The notes under the pieces were generated by a model that worked only from the letters and a program-made list of their open reading frames with translations, ran no database searches and had not been told where the DNA came from. 64,000 nt of DNA from Flavobacterium amnicola (GTDB lineage: Bacteria > Bacteroidota > Bacteroidia > Flavobacteriales > Flavobacteriaceae), in the NCBI RefSeq assembly GCF_004122165.1, contig NZ_SBKO01000001.1:868001-932000 (forward strand), given 5' to 3'. The position numbers were made by a program, and so were the translations under genes. Of the stretch, positions 46,401 to 55,600 are shown piece after piece (positions within the stretch are counted from its first letter, which is position 1; every line of letters begins with the position of its first letter).

Positions 46401-48008
46401 ACAGTATACCAAGAGCAGGTAATGCTTTTGTCGCAATCGTTGGCTGGTTTCACAAAAGGTGATGCCGACGTTTTACGTAAAGCGATGGGTAAAAAAGACA
46501 AGCCTGTCTTAGATAAAATGAAGCCTAAATTCATCGCACAAGCCGAAGAAAAAGGTCACGATGCCACCGTTTTAGAAAAAATCTGGAAGGATTGGGAAGC
46601 TTTCGCGAGTTATGCCTTCAATAAATCGCACTCGACTTGCTATGCCTGGATTGCGTATCAAACGGCTTACTTAAAAGCGCATTATCCAGCAGAATATATG
46701 GCCGCAGTACTTTCCAATAACATGAACGATATCAAATCGGTTTCGTTTTTTATGGAAGAATGTAAACGTATGGGATTAGCGGTGCTTGGACCTGATGTAA
46801 ACGAATCGTATTATAAATTCACGGTGAATGAAAATTACGCCGTTCGTTTCGGAATTGGAGCCGTAAAAGGAGTAGGAGAAGGTGCTGTAAATACGATTGT
46901 TGAAAAAAGAAAAGAAGGGGCTTATAAATCGATTTTCGATTTGGCCAAGCGTATCGATTTGCGTGCCGCGAATAAAAAAGCTTTTGAAAATTTAGCCTTG
47001 GCAGGTGGTTTCGATTGTTTTGCGAATACACACCGCGCGCAATACTTTCATCATGATGGTGATAATATTACGTTTTTGGAAAAAGCGATGCGATACGGTG
47101 CCAAATCACAAGAAAATGAAAACTCTTCACAAGTCAGTTTATTTGGAGATGCTTCGGAAGTGCAAATTGCAGAACCAATGGTTCCGCCTTGTGAAGAATG
47201 GCATACCATGGAAAAACTGGCTCGAGAAAAAGAAGTGGTCGGTATCTATATTTCAGGACATCCGTTGGATGATTACCGATTTGAAATGAAATATTTCTGC
47301 AATACCAAATTAGATTCTTTAAAAAATCTGGAACCTTTTGTAGGCAAAAACCTGACTTTTGGAGGAATTGTTTCCAATGTACAACACCGTACCGCTAAAA
47401 ACGGAAAAGGCTGGGCAACCTTCAATTTGGAAGGCTATGACGAAAGTTTTGAATTCCGAATTTTTGATGAAGAATACTTAAAATTCCGACACTTTTTAGT
47501 GCAAAATCAGTTCGTTTTCTTCAAAATTAATGTAAAAGACGGATGGTTGAATCGAGAAACCGGCAAAAAAAGTGATCCAAGAATGCAGTTTTTGGAAGCC
47601 AAAATGTTAGCCGATGTATTGACGAGTTTTGCCAAAAAAATAGTGATCCATTTGGATATAAAAGATTTGCGTGAAGATTTAATTGCACGATTAAATTCGG
47701 TTTTTGAAGCCAATAAAGGCGACAATACCGTTTCCTTTGAAATCATGGAATTAGAGACTTTTAAAAAGCAAATTGAAATCGCTTCGGAACCCGTTGAATT
47801 GGAAGAAATGATAGAGGATGCAGTGGGAGAAACAAATGAAGAAAATAGCGAAGAAGTTCCAGAAAGTTTACCAGCGGTGTTAACCGAAGTAGAAGAAACC
47901 CGTGTGGTGAATAAAATTTCGATGAACAGTCGCAAACTAAAAATTAAAATTTCGAGTGAACTGCTACAGGAATTAGAAAAAATGCAATTGAATTTTAAAT
48001 TGAATTAA
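43467..48008 (+). CDS. dnaE: DNA polymerase III alpha subunit with fused N-terminal exonuclease
   Basis: The replicative polymerase, 1513 residues, much longer than the common 1160. Residues 1-190 are a DnaQ-type 3'-5' exonuclease: FDTETTGLP (Exo I) at residue 5, GQNVGFDVNIM (Exo II) near 96, HNATADVEATTRC (Exo III) near 172, so the DEDDh residues are present. The PHP domain starts near 262 (HLHNHTQFSVL), but the next metal-ligand site reads MTDIGNMMGAFHF where active PHP domains have TDHG. The polymerase core has GPGRGSAAGSAVAYCLG near 652 and the catalytic PDIDIDFDD near 688. An OB-fold region (GKNLTFGGIVSNVQHRT) and an acidic C-terminal tail follow. Its end overlaps the sensor kinase gene by 14 nt. 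Confidence 0.97.
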   Translation: MYLIFDTETTGLPRSWSAPITDTDNWPRCIQIAWQLHDEMGNLIEHQDYLVKPEGFNIPYDAERIHGISTELAIEQGISLQEVLEKFNIALSKTKYIVGQNVGFDVNIMGCEFHRAGIGSDMVKMPVLDTCTEVTAELLRLPGGRGGRFKLPTLTELHQYLFNQPFAEAHNATADVEATTRCFLELIKREVFTKEELDVTEEYFVNFREHNPQEIQLIGLKHINLKAASDEIRKRLQQIQEEEVVLPVSEEDIKDLAHASFAHLHNHTQFSVLQSTIAIPNLVAAAAKNKMKAVAMTDIGNMMGAFHFVSAVFNHNKVAKAKNEEAIANGNPPTETEIKPIVGCEFYVCNNHQDKTQKDNGYQIVLLAKNKNGYQNLIKMASIAYTEGKYYVPRIDKQIIEKYKEDIIVLSGNLYGEIPSKILNIGENQAEEALLWWKSQFGDDFYLEIMRHNQEDENRVNQTLIAFARKHQVKLVATNNTYYTNKEDANAHDILLCVDSGEKQATPIGRGRGYRYGLPNQEYYFKSENEMKKLFADLPEAIITIQEIIDKVEAYSLFRDVLLPKFNIPDEFLVPEDEVDGGVRGENAYLRHLTMVGAQKRYGEITPEIQERLDFELLTISNSGYPGYFLIVQDFIAEARKMDVSVGPGRGSAAGSAVAYCLGITNIDPIKYDLLFERFLNPDRVSMPDIDIDFDDEGRGRVMDYVINKYGKNQVAQIITYGKMATKSAIRDTARVLDLPLFEADRIAKLIPGMMPSKWNLARFLSEKEEDVKKALRSDEFDRVKELIAIANEGELSGETIQQAKVLEGSLRNTGIHACGVIITPDDITNFVPVTTAKDSDLYVTQFDNSVAESAGLLKMDFLGLKTLTLIKDTVKLVKYRTGIQLDPDTFPIDDQKTYELFQRGETVGIFQYESPGMQKYLKDLKPTVFGDLIAMNALYRPGPLEYIPSFVRRKNGLEPIAYDLDACEEYLAETYGITVYQEQVMLLSQSLAGFTKGDADVLRKAMGKKDKPVLDKMKPKFIAQAEEKGHDATVLEKIWKDWEAFASYAFNKSHSTCYAWIAYQTAYLKAHYPAEYMAAVLSNNMNDIKSVSFFMEECKRMGLAVLGPDVNESYYKFTVNENYAVRFGIGAVKGVGEGAVNTIVEKRKEGAYKSIFDLAKRIDLRAANKKAFENLALAGGFDCFANTHRAQYFHHDGDNITFLEKAMRYGAKSQENENSSQVSLFGDASEVQIAEPMVPPCEEWHTMEKLAREKEVVGIYISGHPLDDYRFEMKYFCNTKLDSLKNLEPFVGKNLTFGGIVSNVQHRTAKNGKGWATFNLEGYDESFEFRIFDEEYLKFRHFLVQNQFVFFKINVKDGWLNRETGKKSDPRMQFLEAKMLADVLTSFAKKIVIHLDIKDLREDLIARLNSVFEANKGDNTVSFEIMELETFKKQIEIASEPVELEEMIEDAVGETNEENSEEVPESLPAVLTEVEETRVVNKISMNSRKLKIKISSELLQELEKMQLNFKLN

Positions 48009-50052
48009 AGCAAAGGATAAAAGTAGTTCCTTTGTTTTCTTGTGTTTCTAAAGTGATTTCACAATCTATGGCTTTAGCCAAATCGCGAATCAAATGAAGA
48101 CCTAAGCCCGTTTTTATTCCGGTGACTTGAGTGTCGTCATACAAAGCTTTAAATTGATTGTTATTTCCTCCAGGACCATTATCAGTAATCGATAAATAGG
48201 TTTTGTAGTTGGCGGTATACGCTTTCCATTCTATGCTTGGGTTTTCTGTTTTTTCCAATGCTTTGATGGCATTTCCCGTCAGATTTCGAAGAATGGTTTT
48301 TAGATAATTTTCATCGGTATAGAGTTCGATATTTTGTGGATTGTGATAGGTAATCGCTATATTATCAATATTGAAGAAATGTTTGGCGGTATCCGAAAAT
48401 AACGAGTTAACATTCACTTCTTTAGGTTGTGGTTTGTAATTTTCCATTTGACTTTTGCTCCACAACAGAAGATCTTCCATTGAAGATAAAAGGTTTTCTG
48501 CACCTTCTGTGGTCTTTTGCTTTAATCTTTTTTCACTTTCCTGATCTAATAATTCGGGATGATTTTCTTGTAAATGAAGAAATCCGATCAGGTTGGCAAT
48601 TGGACCGCGTAAATCATGGTTTAAAATATTTAAAAAGCGCACTTTACTTTTATTGGCCAAATCCAATTCTGAATTTAAGGTTTCCAATTTTTGATTGGTT
48701 TTTTTTCGACTTCTATTTTGACGATACAACAAACCAGCAATTGTTAGTAACAATAAAAAGCCAAAACCAAGATAAATTTGCGTTTTTCTGGTGTTTTCAA
48801 TTTCTAAATTTTTGACTTTATTTTCGGCGGATAGTAAGTTGATTTTCTCTTGTTTGTTTCGGTTTTGAAATTTGGCTTCGGCATTCGCTATGGTTTGTTT
48901 TGCCGATTCGTTTAGCATAGCCTCATTGGCTTTAGTATAAATGTTTTGGTATTTGAAGGCTTGTTCCCAATCACCAATTTGGGAATAACTTTCGGATAAT
49001 AATTGATTGATGATTATGAAAGAGTTTTTGTCAAATTCATAAGCATGAGTAGCGGCTAGCTTTAAAATTTCAATGGCTTTTTCAAATTGTTTTTGTTTGA
49101 AAAGCAATTTTCCTTGTGTTACCCGCGCTTCCATTAAAATTTCGTCGTCATTCGATTTTTCGGCAAATCGAAGGGCTTTTAGAGCAAAAAAGGAAGCTTT
49201 AGAAATATTTTTTTTGGCAATGAAATATTCGGCCATGTAGCGGTTGGCCGAGCTGACACTGATATGCAATGAATCTTCTTTGGAGACCAACTTATAAATG
49301 CTTTTGTAATATTTGGTTATACTGTCCAGATTCTGTTTTCCTGTATAACATTTTATAAAGTCATTGTATAAAAAAGCCAAGGAATTAGGGGATTCTGTCA
49401 TATAAGGTTTGGCGTAATTTGAATATTCAATTCCTTTGTCGAATTGTTTCATCTTGATATACGCTTGTCCAATTTGAGAATACGAAATGCCAATATTGAC
49501 AATGTTGCTGGCATCATCTTTTGGAAATTTTTTTCGGTATTCGATGGCTTTGAGTTTGTAGCCAATAAAAGGTTCGATTTCAGATTTGTCTAGGTAATAT
49601 TCACCCAAACTTCCATTCAAGATACCTTGTGTATACACATTTCGAGTGGTGTCTAGAATCTGTTTGATGTATTTGATAAGGTCTTCTCTTTTTTGAAATT
49701 GTTTAGTAGAATAATACAAATAACTCAAGCGCATAATGGCTAAAGTTTCTTCTTTTAAGTTCTGATGTGTTTTGGCATATTTCCAAGAGGCTTCAAAAAA
49801 AGGAATGGCTTTTGCATACTGATTGTTATCGTATTCAAAACCATAGGCTTTGTAAAAATTGAATCGGGCGAGTAGATAAGTGTCGTTTTTGGATAGTGAA
49901 ATCCCTTTGTTCGCCACAGCAATCAGATCTCGGTAGTTTTCATTTTTTTTGATGGTTTCGCATTCTTCTAACAAGCGAATGATTTCCTTGCTTCGGATTT
50001 GCCCGAAATTGAATAAAGGGAGAAAGAGTAAAATCAAGACGATTTTTCTCAT
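47995..50052 (-). CDS. TPR-containing sensor histidine kinase (copy 1)
   Basis: A 685-residue kinase. Signal peptide residues 1-18 (ending FNFGQ). Residues about 20-400 hold tetratricopeptide-type helices (YSQIGQAYIKMKQFDKGIEY, ESYSQIGDWEQAFKYQN), the periplasmic sensor. A coiled-coil-like stretch leads to a transmembrane helix at about 425-443 (IYLGFGFLLLLTIAGLL). The dimerization domain has the phospho-acceptor His479 in ILNHDLRGPIANL. The ATP-binding domain has LRNLTGNAIKALE near 588, DNGPGGN at 624 and TGLGLHLIRDLAKA near 648. It follows its regulator with a 4-nt overlap. It is a paralogue of the kinase at 59627. Confidence 0.92.
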   Translation of the reverse strand: MRKIVLILLFLPLFNFGQIRSKEIIRLLEECETIKKNENYRDLIAVANKGISLSKNDTYLLARFNFYKAYGFEYDNNQYAKAIPFFEASWKYAKTHQNLKEETLAIMRLSYLYYSTKQFQKREDLIKYIKQILDTTRNVYTQGILNGSLGEYYLDKSEIEPFIGYKLKAIEYRKKFPKDDASNIVNIGISYSQIGQAYIKMKQFDKGIEYSNYAKPYMTESPNSLAFLYNDFIKCYTGKQNLDSITKYYKSIYKLVSKEDSLHISVSSANRYMAEYFIAKKNISKASFFALKALRFAEKSNDDEILMEARVTQGKLLFKQKQFEKAIEILKLAATHAYEFDKNSFIIINQLLSESYSQIGDWEQAFKYQNIYTKANEAMLNESAKQTIANAEAKFQNRNKQEKINLLSAENKVKNLEIENTRKTQIYLGFGFLLLLTIAGLLYRQNRSRKKTNQKLETLNSELDLANKSKVRFLNILNHDLRGPIANLIGFLHLQENHPELLDQESEKRLKQKTTEGAENLLSSMEDLLLWSKSQMENYKPQPKEVNVNSLFSDTAKHFFNIDNIAITYHNPQNIELYTDENYLKTILRNLTGNAIKALEKTENPSIEWKAYTANYKTYLSITDNGPGGNNNQFKALYDDTQVTGIKTGLGLHLIRDLAKAIDCEITLETQENKGTTFILCFNSI

Positions 50053-50753
50053 GCGATCAAGCTTAAATTATCCTTATAACTTCTTCCTACAGGAATTGAA
50101 ATGCTATTGTTTAGTTCAATTTCCTGGGAACTTATTTTTTTTACGTATTGTTTTTGTACAGCAAAACTCCTGTGCACTCGAACAAACGACTGAAAATGAG
50201 TTTCTTTCAATAAAGTGCCAATACTAGATAGCACACAATGTCTTTTTTGTGGAGTAACCACCAACGTGTAGTCTTTAAGGGCTTCTAGATATAGGATATC
50301 ATGAAGTTTGACTTTAGTTTGTTCATGACCCTCTTTTATGTATATGGTGTCCCCACCAATACTGGATTCGAATAATTCTGCTTTTTGCTTGATTTCCAAA
50401 AATTCTTCGATTCGGGTTACTGTATTTTTGAAACGATCGCTTTTTAGGGGTTTAATGATAAAATCAAGCGTTTCATAATCAAAACTTTCTACAGCATGTT
50501 CAGGATGGGCCGTGATAAAAACACAAACGGGGATTTTAGAGGCACTTTTCCGAATTTCAAATCCGCTCGATTCAGGCATGTCTATATCCAAGAACAAAAC
50601 GTCTATTTTTTCTTTGGCGATAACTTCCAACGCTTCCTTTGCATTGTCAAACACCCCAATCAAATTGAATTGAGGAAATTTCCGGACATTGGAAATTGTC
50701 ATTAGTCTGTCTATCTCGTCATCGTCAACAATGATGCAATTAATTTGCTTCAT
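50049..50753 (-). CDS. LytTR-family response regulator (copy 1)
   Basis: A 234-residue regulator. The receiver domain starts CIIVDDDEIDR, with Asp56 in LFLDIDMPESSG as the phospho-acceptor, ITAHPEHAVESFD near 76 and a conserved IIKPLK (K103). The C-terminal LytTR DNA-binding domain spans about 130-234 (YIKEGHEQTKVKLHDILYLEALKDYTLV, then FVRVHRSFAVQKQYVKKISSQEIEL, then PVGRSYKDNL). It is first in the regulator-kinase pair. The operator-like repeats at 50803-50831 lie just upstream, between this gene and the divergent surface operon, so it is the likely regulator of both. Confidence 0.93.
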   Translation of the reverse strand: MKQINCIIVDDDEIDRLMTISNVRKFPQFNLIGVFDNAKEALEVIAKEKIDVLFLDIDMPESSGFEIRKSASKIPVCVFITAHPEHAVESFDYETLDFIIKPLKSDRFKNTVTRIEEFLEIKQKAELFESSIGGDTIYIKEGHEQTKVKLHDILYLEALKDYTLVVTPQKRHCVLSSIGTLLKETHFQSFVRVHRSFAVQKQYVKKISSQEIELNNSISIPVGRSYKDNLSLIA

Positions 50754-50802
50754 AAACTTAGTTTCTCTTTAAATATATAAAAAATAGAAATACGGTAAAA
50801 AA

Positions 50803-50831
50803 GTCGTTCGTCTATTTTTAATGTCGTTTGT
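50803..50831. promoter_or_regulatory. Candidate LytTR operator (copy 1)
   Basis: Direct repeats GTCGTTCGT at 50803 and GTCGTTTGT at 50823 have a 20-bp period, about two helix turns, as expected of LytTR sites. The same core and period occur at 62448-62474 before the second secreted gene. Confidence 0.7.
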
Positions 50832-50864
50832 ATATCGGTGTTTTTTTAGAACAAAAACCTACCG

Positions 50865-50872
50865 CAAATTTG
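50865..50872 (+). promoter_or_regulatory. Candidate -7 element of the surface operon
   Basis: CAAATTTG, a one-base variant of TAnnTTTG, begins 34 nt after the second operator half. An identical octamer has the same spacing in the 62508 promoter. The -33 TTG is absent, which fits an activator-dependent promoter. Confidence 0.6.
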
Positions 50873-50993
50873 GCTTAAAATTTTGTTAAAAGCAATTGTT
50901 AAGTCTTATAAACACTGATACTTATAAAAAATGTCGTTCATCGGATTTATTTGCTTTTTGTCGATTTTTTTGAATCAAAACAAACAAAAAATT

Positions 50994-52676
50994 ATGAAAG
51001 AGATGAAATGGATAATGGTCCTTTTTCTTTTTTCTTGCGGAATTAGCTCAAAATTGTTTTCACAAGACCTGGAAAATATTGCAGAACAAAAACCGGTGGA
51101 GTTAACTGGTACTTTTTCTGTTTTCGGATCGTATTACAATGTCAATGGTCTGGATCCGAGGCGAAAAGATTTTTCTTGGTATGTAACCGGAAGTCCAATG
51201 TTAAAATTGTATGGAATAGAAATTCCATTTTCTTTTACGGTAAGCGAACAAGAGCGTTCCTTCCGTCAACCGTTTAATCAGTTTTGCATTAGCCCAAGTT
51301 ATAAATGGGCCAAAGTGCATTTAGGGTATACCAATTTGACTTGGTCTCCCTTTTCTTGGGCTGGACAAACGGCTATGGGAGTAGGTGTAGAATTGAATCC
51401 GGGGAAATTCCGATTTGGTGCGCTGTACGGAAGATTAAATCGAGCGGTTGAGGAGGATTTAACTTCACCAGAAGCAATTACGCCTTCTTATAAAAGAATA
51501 GGGTACGCCATGAAATTAGGGTATGGCACCGAAACAAGTCATGTAGATTTGATTTTTCTTAAAGGACAGGATGATAAAAATTCGTTGCGAACCATTCCGA
51601 AGCAATCAGAAGTATTGGCTGGTGAAAATATAGTGGCAGCGGTTTCTTCCAAAATGAAGTTTACCAATCATTTGTTTTGGGATTTTGATGTAGCTTCTAG
51701 TTTGTATACCAGAGATGTGAATGCTATTGGATTCGGAGAAAATGAAAATTTGACTCTAGAAAAATACAAGTCATTATTAAACGTCAATACTTCAACGCAA
51801 TGGTATAACGCCTACCAAACGGAAGTACGATATGAGGAGAAAACCTATAAAATTAAAGGGAAATACCGTCGTGTAGAACCTGATTTCCAAAGTATGGGAG
51901 CGTATTATTTTCAGACTGATGTCGAAAATATCACTTTAGAACCTTCAGTTTATTTATTCAAAAACAAGCTGAAAATTTCAAGTAGTGCAGGTCAGCAACG
52001 CGATAATTTGATGAATAAAAAGTCATTTACGACCAAGCGTTTTATTGGGAACATGGGAATCGATTGGACGATTTCCGAAAAATTTGGTTTGAATGCCATG
52101 TATGCGAACTTTTCGGGCGAGCAAGGAAAAGGATTGAAGATTCCTAATCAAGCTACACAACAATCGTATGTGTCTCAAAATATGGTTTTGATGCCGCGAT
52201 TGACTTTCGTAAAGGAAAAATTAACCCATTTCCATACGCTGATGGCGAACCGTCAATGGATGACTGATAAAAACCCCAATACTGCGAAACTAACAGAATA
52301 TCAAGTGGATAATTTGAACTATAATAGCAATTTCATTTTTAATAAATCTGGATTTATGGTAGGAGTGAATTACCTGCTTTCCATTTTCGATTCCGATGCA
52401 AATGCCAATCGCTTGAATGGGGTCGGTTTGAATGTATCGAAACCTTTTTTTGAGAATAAAATGAATGTGAACTTGTCGGCAAATGGGACACAGCAAAAGT
52501 TAAACGGCGCTCAATTCGCAGATATTTTGAATATCACGTTACAAGATACTTATGCTTTCAACTCCCATCACGGATTGACATTAAGAGCTGCTTATCTCGA
52601 TAATACAGCAAAAACTACCACAGGAATTTCATTTAAGGAGTACAATATAGATTTGGGGTATACCTATACATTTTAA
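50994..52676 (+). CDS. Outer membrane beta-barrel protein of unknown function
   Basis: A 560-residue protein. I start it at the ATG at 50994 (MKEMKWIMVLFLFSC...LFSQ signal); a frame open to 50931 adds 21 residues that would disrupt the signal and overlap a regulatory repeat. The mature protein has alternating strands throughout (SVFGSYYNVNGLDPRRKDFSW, GYTNLTWSPFSWAGQTAMGVGVEL, GLTLRAAYLDNT) and ends NIDLGYTYTF with a C-terminal aromatic, as outer-membrane barrels do. I do not recognise the family. It is the first gene of a three-gene operon with spacings of 11 and 20 nt. Confidence 0.82.
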   Translation: MKEMKWIMVLFLFSCGISSKLFSQDLENIAEQKPVELTGTFSVFGSYYNVNGLDPRRKDFSWYVTGSPMLKLYGIEIPFSFTVSEQERSFRQPFNQFCISPSYKWAKVHLGYTNLTWSPFSWAGQTAMGVGVELNPGKFRFGALYGRLNRAVEEDLTSPEAITPSYKRIGYAMKLGYGTETSHVDLIFLKGQDDKNSLRTIPKQSEVLAGENIVAAVSSKMKFTNHLFWDFDVASSLYTRDVNAIGFGENENLTLEKYKSLLNVNTSTQWYNAYQTEVRYEEKTYKIKGKYRRVEPDFQSMGAYYFQTDVENITLEPSVYLFKNKLKISSSAGQQRDNLMNKKSFTTKRFIGNMGIDWTISEKFGLNAMYANFSGEQGKGLKIPNQATQQSYVSQNMVLMPRLTFVKEKLTHFHTLMANRQWMTDKNPNTAKLTEYQVDNLNYNSNFIFNKSGFMVGVNYLLSIFDSDANANRLNGVGLNVSKPFFENKMNVNLSANGTQQKLNGAQFADILNITLQDTYAFNSHHGLTLRAAYLDNTAKTTTGISFKEYNIDLGYTYTF

Positions 52677-52687
52677 ACTAGAGAATT

Positions 52688-55600
52688 ATGAGAAATATTT
52701 TTAAACTTTTAAACTTCGTTTTGTTGCTTCTAACGCAATTTGTTTGGGCACAGCGATCATCTAATGTAAATGTTACGGTGCAAGTTTTACCACCTTATTC
52801 GACCTATTTGCCCGATTATGTGAATAGTTCCAATAAAGTAATGCTGACGCTTCTGTCGTACGAGAATGCCAATGTAAAGTTAAAAGCAACAATTACGGGT
52901 GATAATGGTATTACAGTTGCCACTTCAGACAATTACAGACCAGCTACACCGTTAAAGCTTACCGCGTATCAGTCAAAAATGTTAACCGGTTTAGACTTGA
53001 GAAATTATCTTGAATTTAACTCGGTTACTGTAACAGGAATTAGCAAAAATGAACTGTTTAGAGGGTCCGGAATTCCAGAAGGAAATTATACCTTATGTGT
53101 CCAGGTTTTAGATTACAATTCTGGACAAGTCTTGAGCAGCCCAGAGCCTTTAGGGTGTAGTAATTTAATTCGTATAGAGCAAATTACGCCACCACAATTA
53201 ATTACACCAAGATGTGACGAGCCAATTATGGCTGGAACCATTCAAAATGTTATTTTTTCATGGTTACCCTCAGCTGGAGCTCCGGCCGGAAGTCAGTATA
53301 AACTTAAAATTGTTGAGTTGATTCCTGCGACACGTAATCCAAACGAAGCGATGAACAGTGCAACTACCCCTGCTTTTTTTGAAACAACCACAACTGCCTT
53401 TTCATTTGTATATGGTCCGGCGCAACCACAATTAAAAAAAGGGAAAAAATATGCTTGGCGCGTTACCTTATTGCCTGCTGGCGTAAGAAGTGGAACGCCA
53501 TTAAACACACAAAATAAAGGAAATAGTGAAGTGTGTAGTTTTGAGTACAAAGAAGTGCAGCCTGTTGTTGTAACAACAACTCCAGTAGCTAACACTATAA
53601 AACTTTTAACACCGACTCAAGGAGAAAAAATCAATAACAGTTATGGTTTGGAGTTTTCCTGGACCGCTTCTACTCAACCAGTTAAAAAGTATCAGATACA
53701 ATTTACAGATAGGATTTCTCAAGAGGTTAAAATTACCAATTGGAATACTCTTTCGGAAAGTTGGTTTGCAGAACCAGGAGGGTGGTTTGCCAGTAAAATA
53801 GTTGGTTTAGATACCAAACTAACATTACCTCCTTATTTCACAGCGGGTAATGGAAAAGTAGCTTGGCGTATTGTTGGACTTGATGCTCAGGATAAAATTA
53901 TTGATAAAAGTGCTATTTCAGTGTATGAAATCGTAGATGCACCTTTAACAGACCGAATTAAATTAATCACACCAATAAACGGGAAACAAATTTCTGGGGG
54001 TGAAAACATGACCTATGAATGGACCGCTTCAAAGAAAAAAACAGTTAAAGAGTACTTTATTCAATGGAAATACATCAAAAACAAGAATGAAGTAAGTGAA
54101 AAATTGTTTTCCGATACCGATTTTAATGGTGCTATCGGACCTTTTACAGATACTAAGTTTAGTTTAAAAACTCAGGTGGATCAATCAAAAAACATGATGG
54201 CCTGGAGAATTGTAGCGGTAGACAAAGGAAAAACAATTGACAGTAGTTTGCCTGATTATGTTGAATTTGTAGAAGATACTTCAGAATTAGTCAATCTAAA
54301 AGCCTTAGCAATTAATGGTTATGTAATTCAAATTACAAAAGTATCCGATAAAAATCAGGATTCTTTTGCAGGACAAGGGAAAATATTACTTTGGGAAGGT
54401 GGACCAGAAGCTATAGTTTGGTTTAAAGATTTGAAAATCCGACCAATTACGTATTACCCTAAAACGAAAACCTATACTTGGGCAGTTGTAAGCGGATCTA
54501 TAGATATGCCAGCCAGTAAAGCATTTGCCTTTTCTACAGATAAAGTAAAACTGTACACCGATAAAAATTCGGAAGGGGAATTTCATTTACAATTTAAATC
54601 GATTTCTTTCAAAGCCGATTTAAAAGGTTCTGAAGATACTACCACAAAATTGTTTAAAATTGATCAAGATTTAGGGAAATCGACAGCTCAAGTCACTACA
54701 AAATGGTATTCTAATTTCTTTATTTGGCAAACCGGTTCGTCAAGTTCTAATCAGCAATATGTTTTTGAGTCTTCTAATGAAGGGACGGTTTCGATATCTT
54801 ATAAAGATAGATTGGATGGTCAAATCATTATGAAAAATCAAAAAATGACCAATCTCGAAAATAAAGGGATTGAGGTTAATTTCGATACTGTTAACGGTAT
54901 AAAAATGCTTGTGAAAGGCTTAATGGCAAGAACGGAACTTACAGGGACTGTTAGTTTTCCTAAAGCAAAACCTTTTCAAGCAGCGATGACAGTTTTAAAT
55001 ATTCCATTTAAGCAACAACCTAATTTAAATTTCCCACATTCTTTCGAAGCTCCTTTACAATGGAAATTAAATGGAGATGGTTCCGTTTGGGCGAATGTAC
55101 AATCAACCTATGTACATCTGTCGGATGAAGGACAATTGGACAAAAAATTTGAGACCTATAACAATGGGTTGAATTTCGACAAATTTGGTGTCGAAGTTAA
55201 ATTTCCAATAAAACCTGAAGAAACAAAGCAATCGTCATTGAATTTGAATTTTGATAATATTTACCATGATGGGAAGGGCTATAGTAACAATAAAAAAGGC
55301 GAAGCTGTCGTAAAATCAAATGTAAATATTGCAGGATTTGTTTCTAAACTTAAGAAATGTGAATTCTTAATTAAGTCAAATAAACTCATTACCTTGAATT
55401 TGGCAGGAGAATTATATGTTCCGTTCTTGAATGATTGGGCGGGGCTAAACATGTATATTGATGATGAAAAAATTCAGGAGTCGAACGTTAGTTTCGATTA
55501 TGATAAAAAATACTATCTGACTAAAAGTCAATCGGGAAGCTTTGCTTATGTGAAAATTTCTCTGGGTCGACTTGAAGGTAATGCTATTGTTGTTCAACCG

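Noticed and set aside
50931..50993. Upstream in-frame start for the barrel protein at 50994
   Set aside because: It adds 21 residues before a good signal peptide and begins inside a copy of the regulatory repeat AATGTCGTT.
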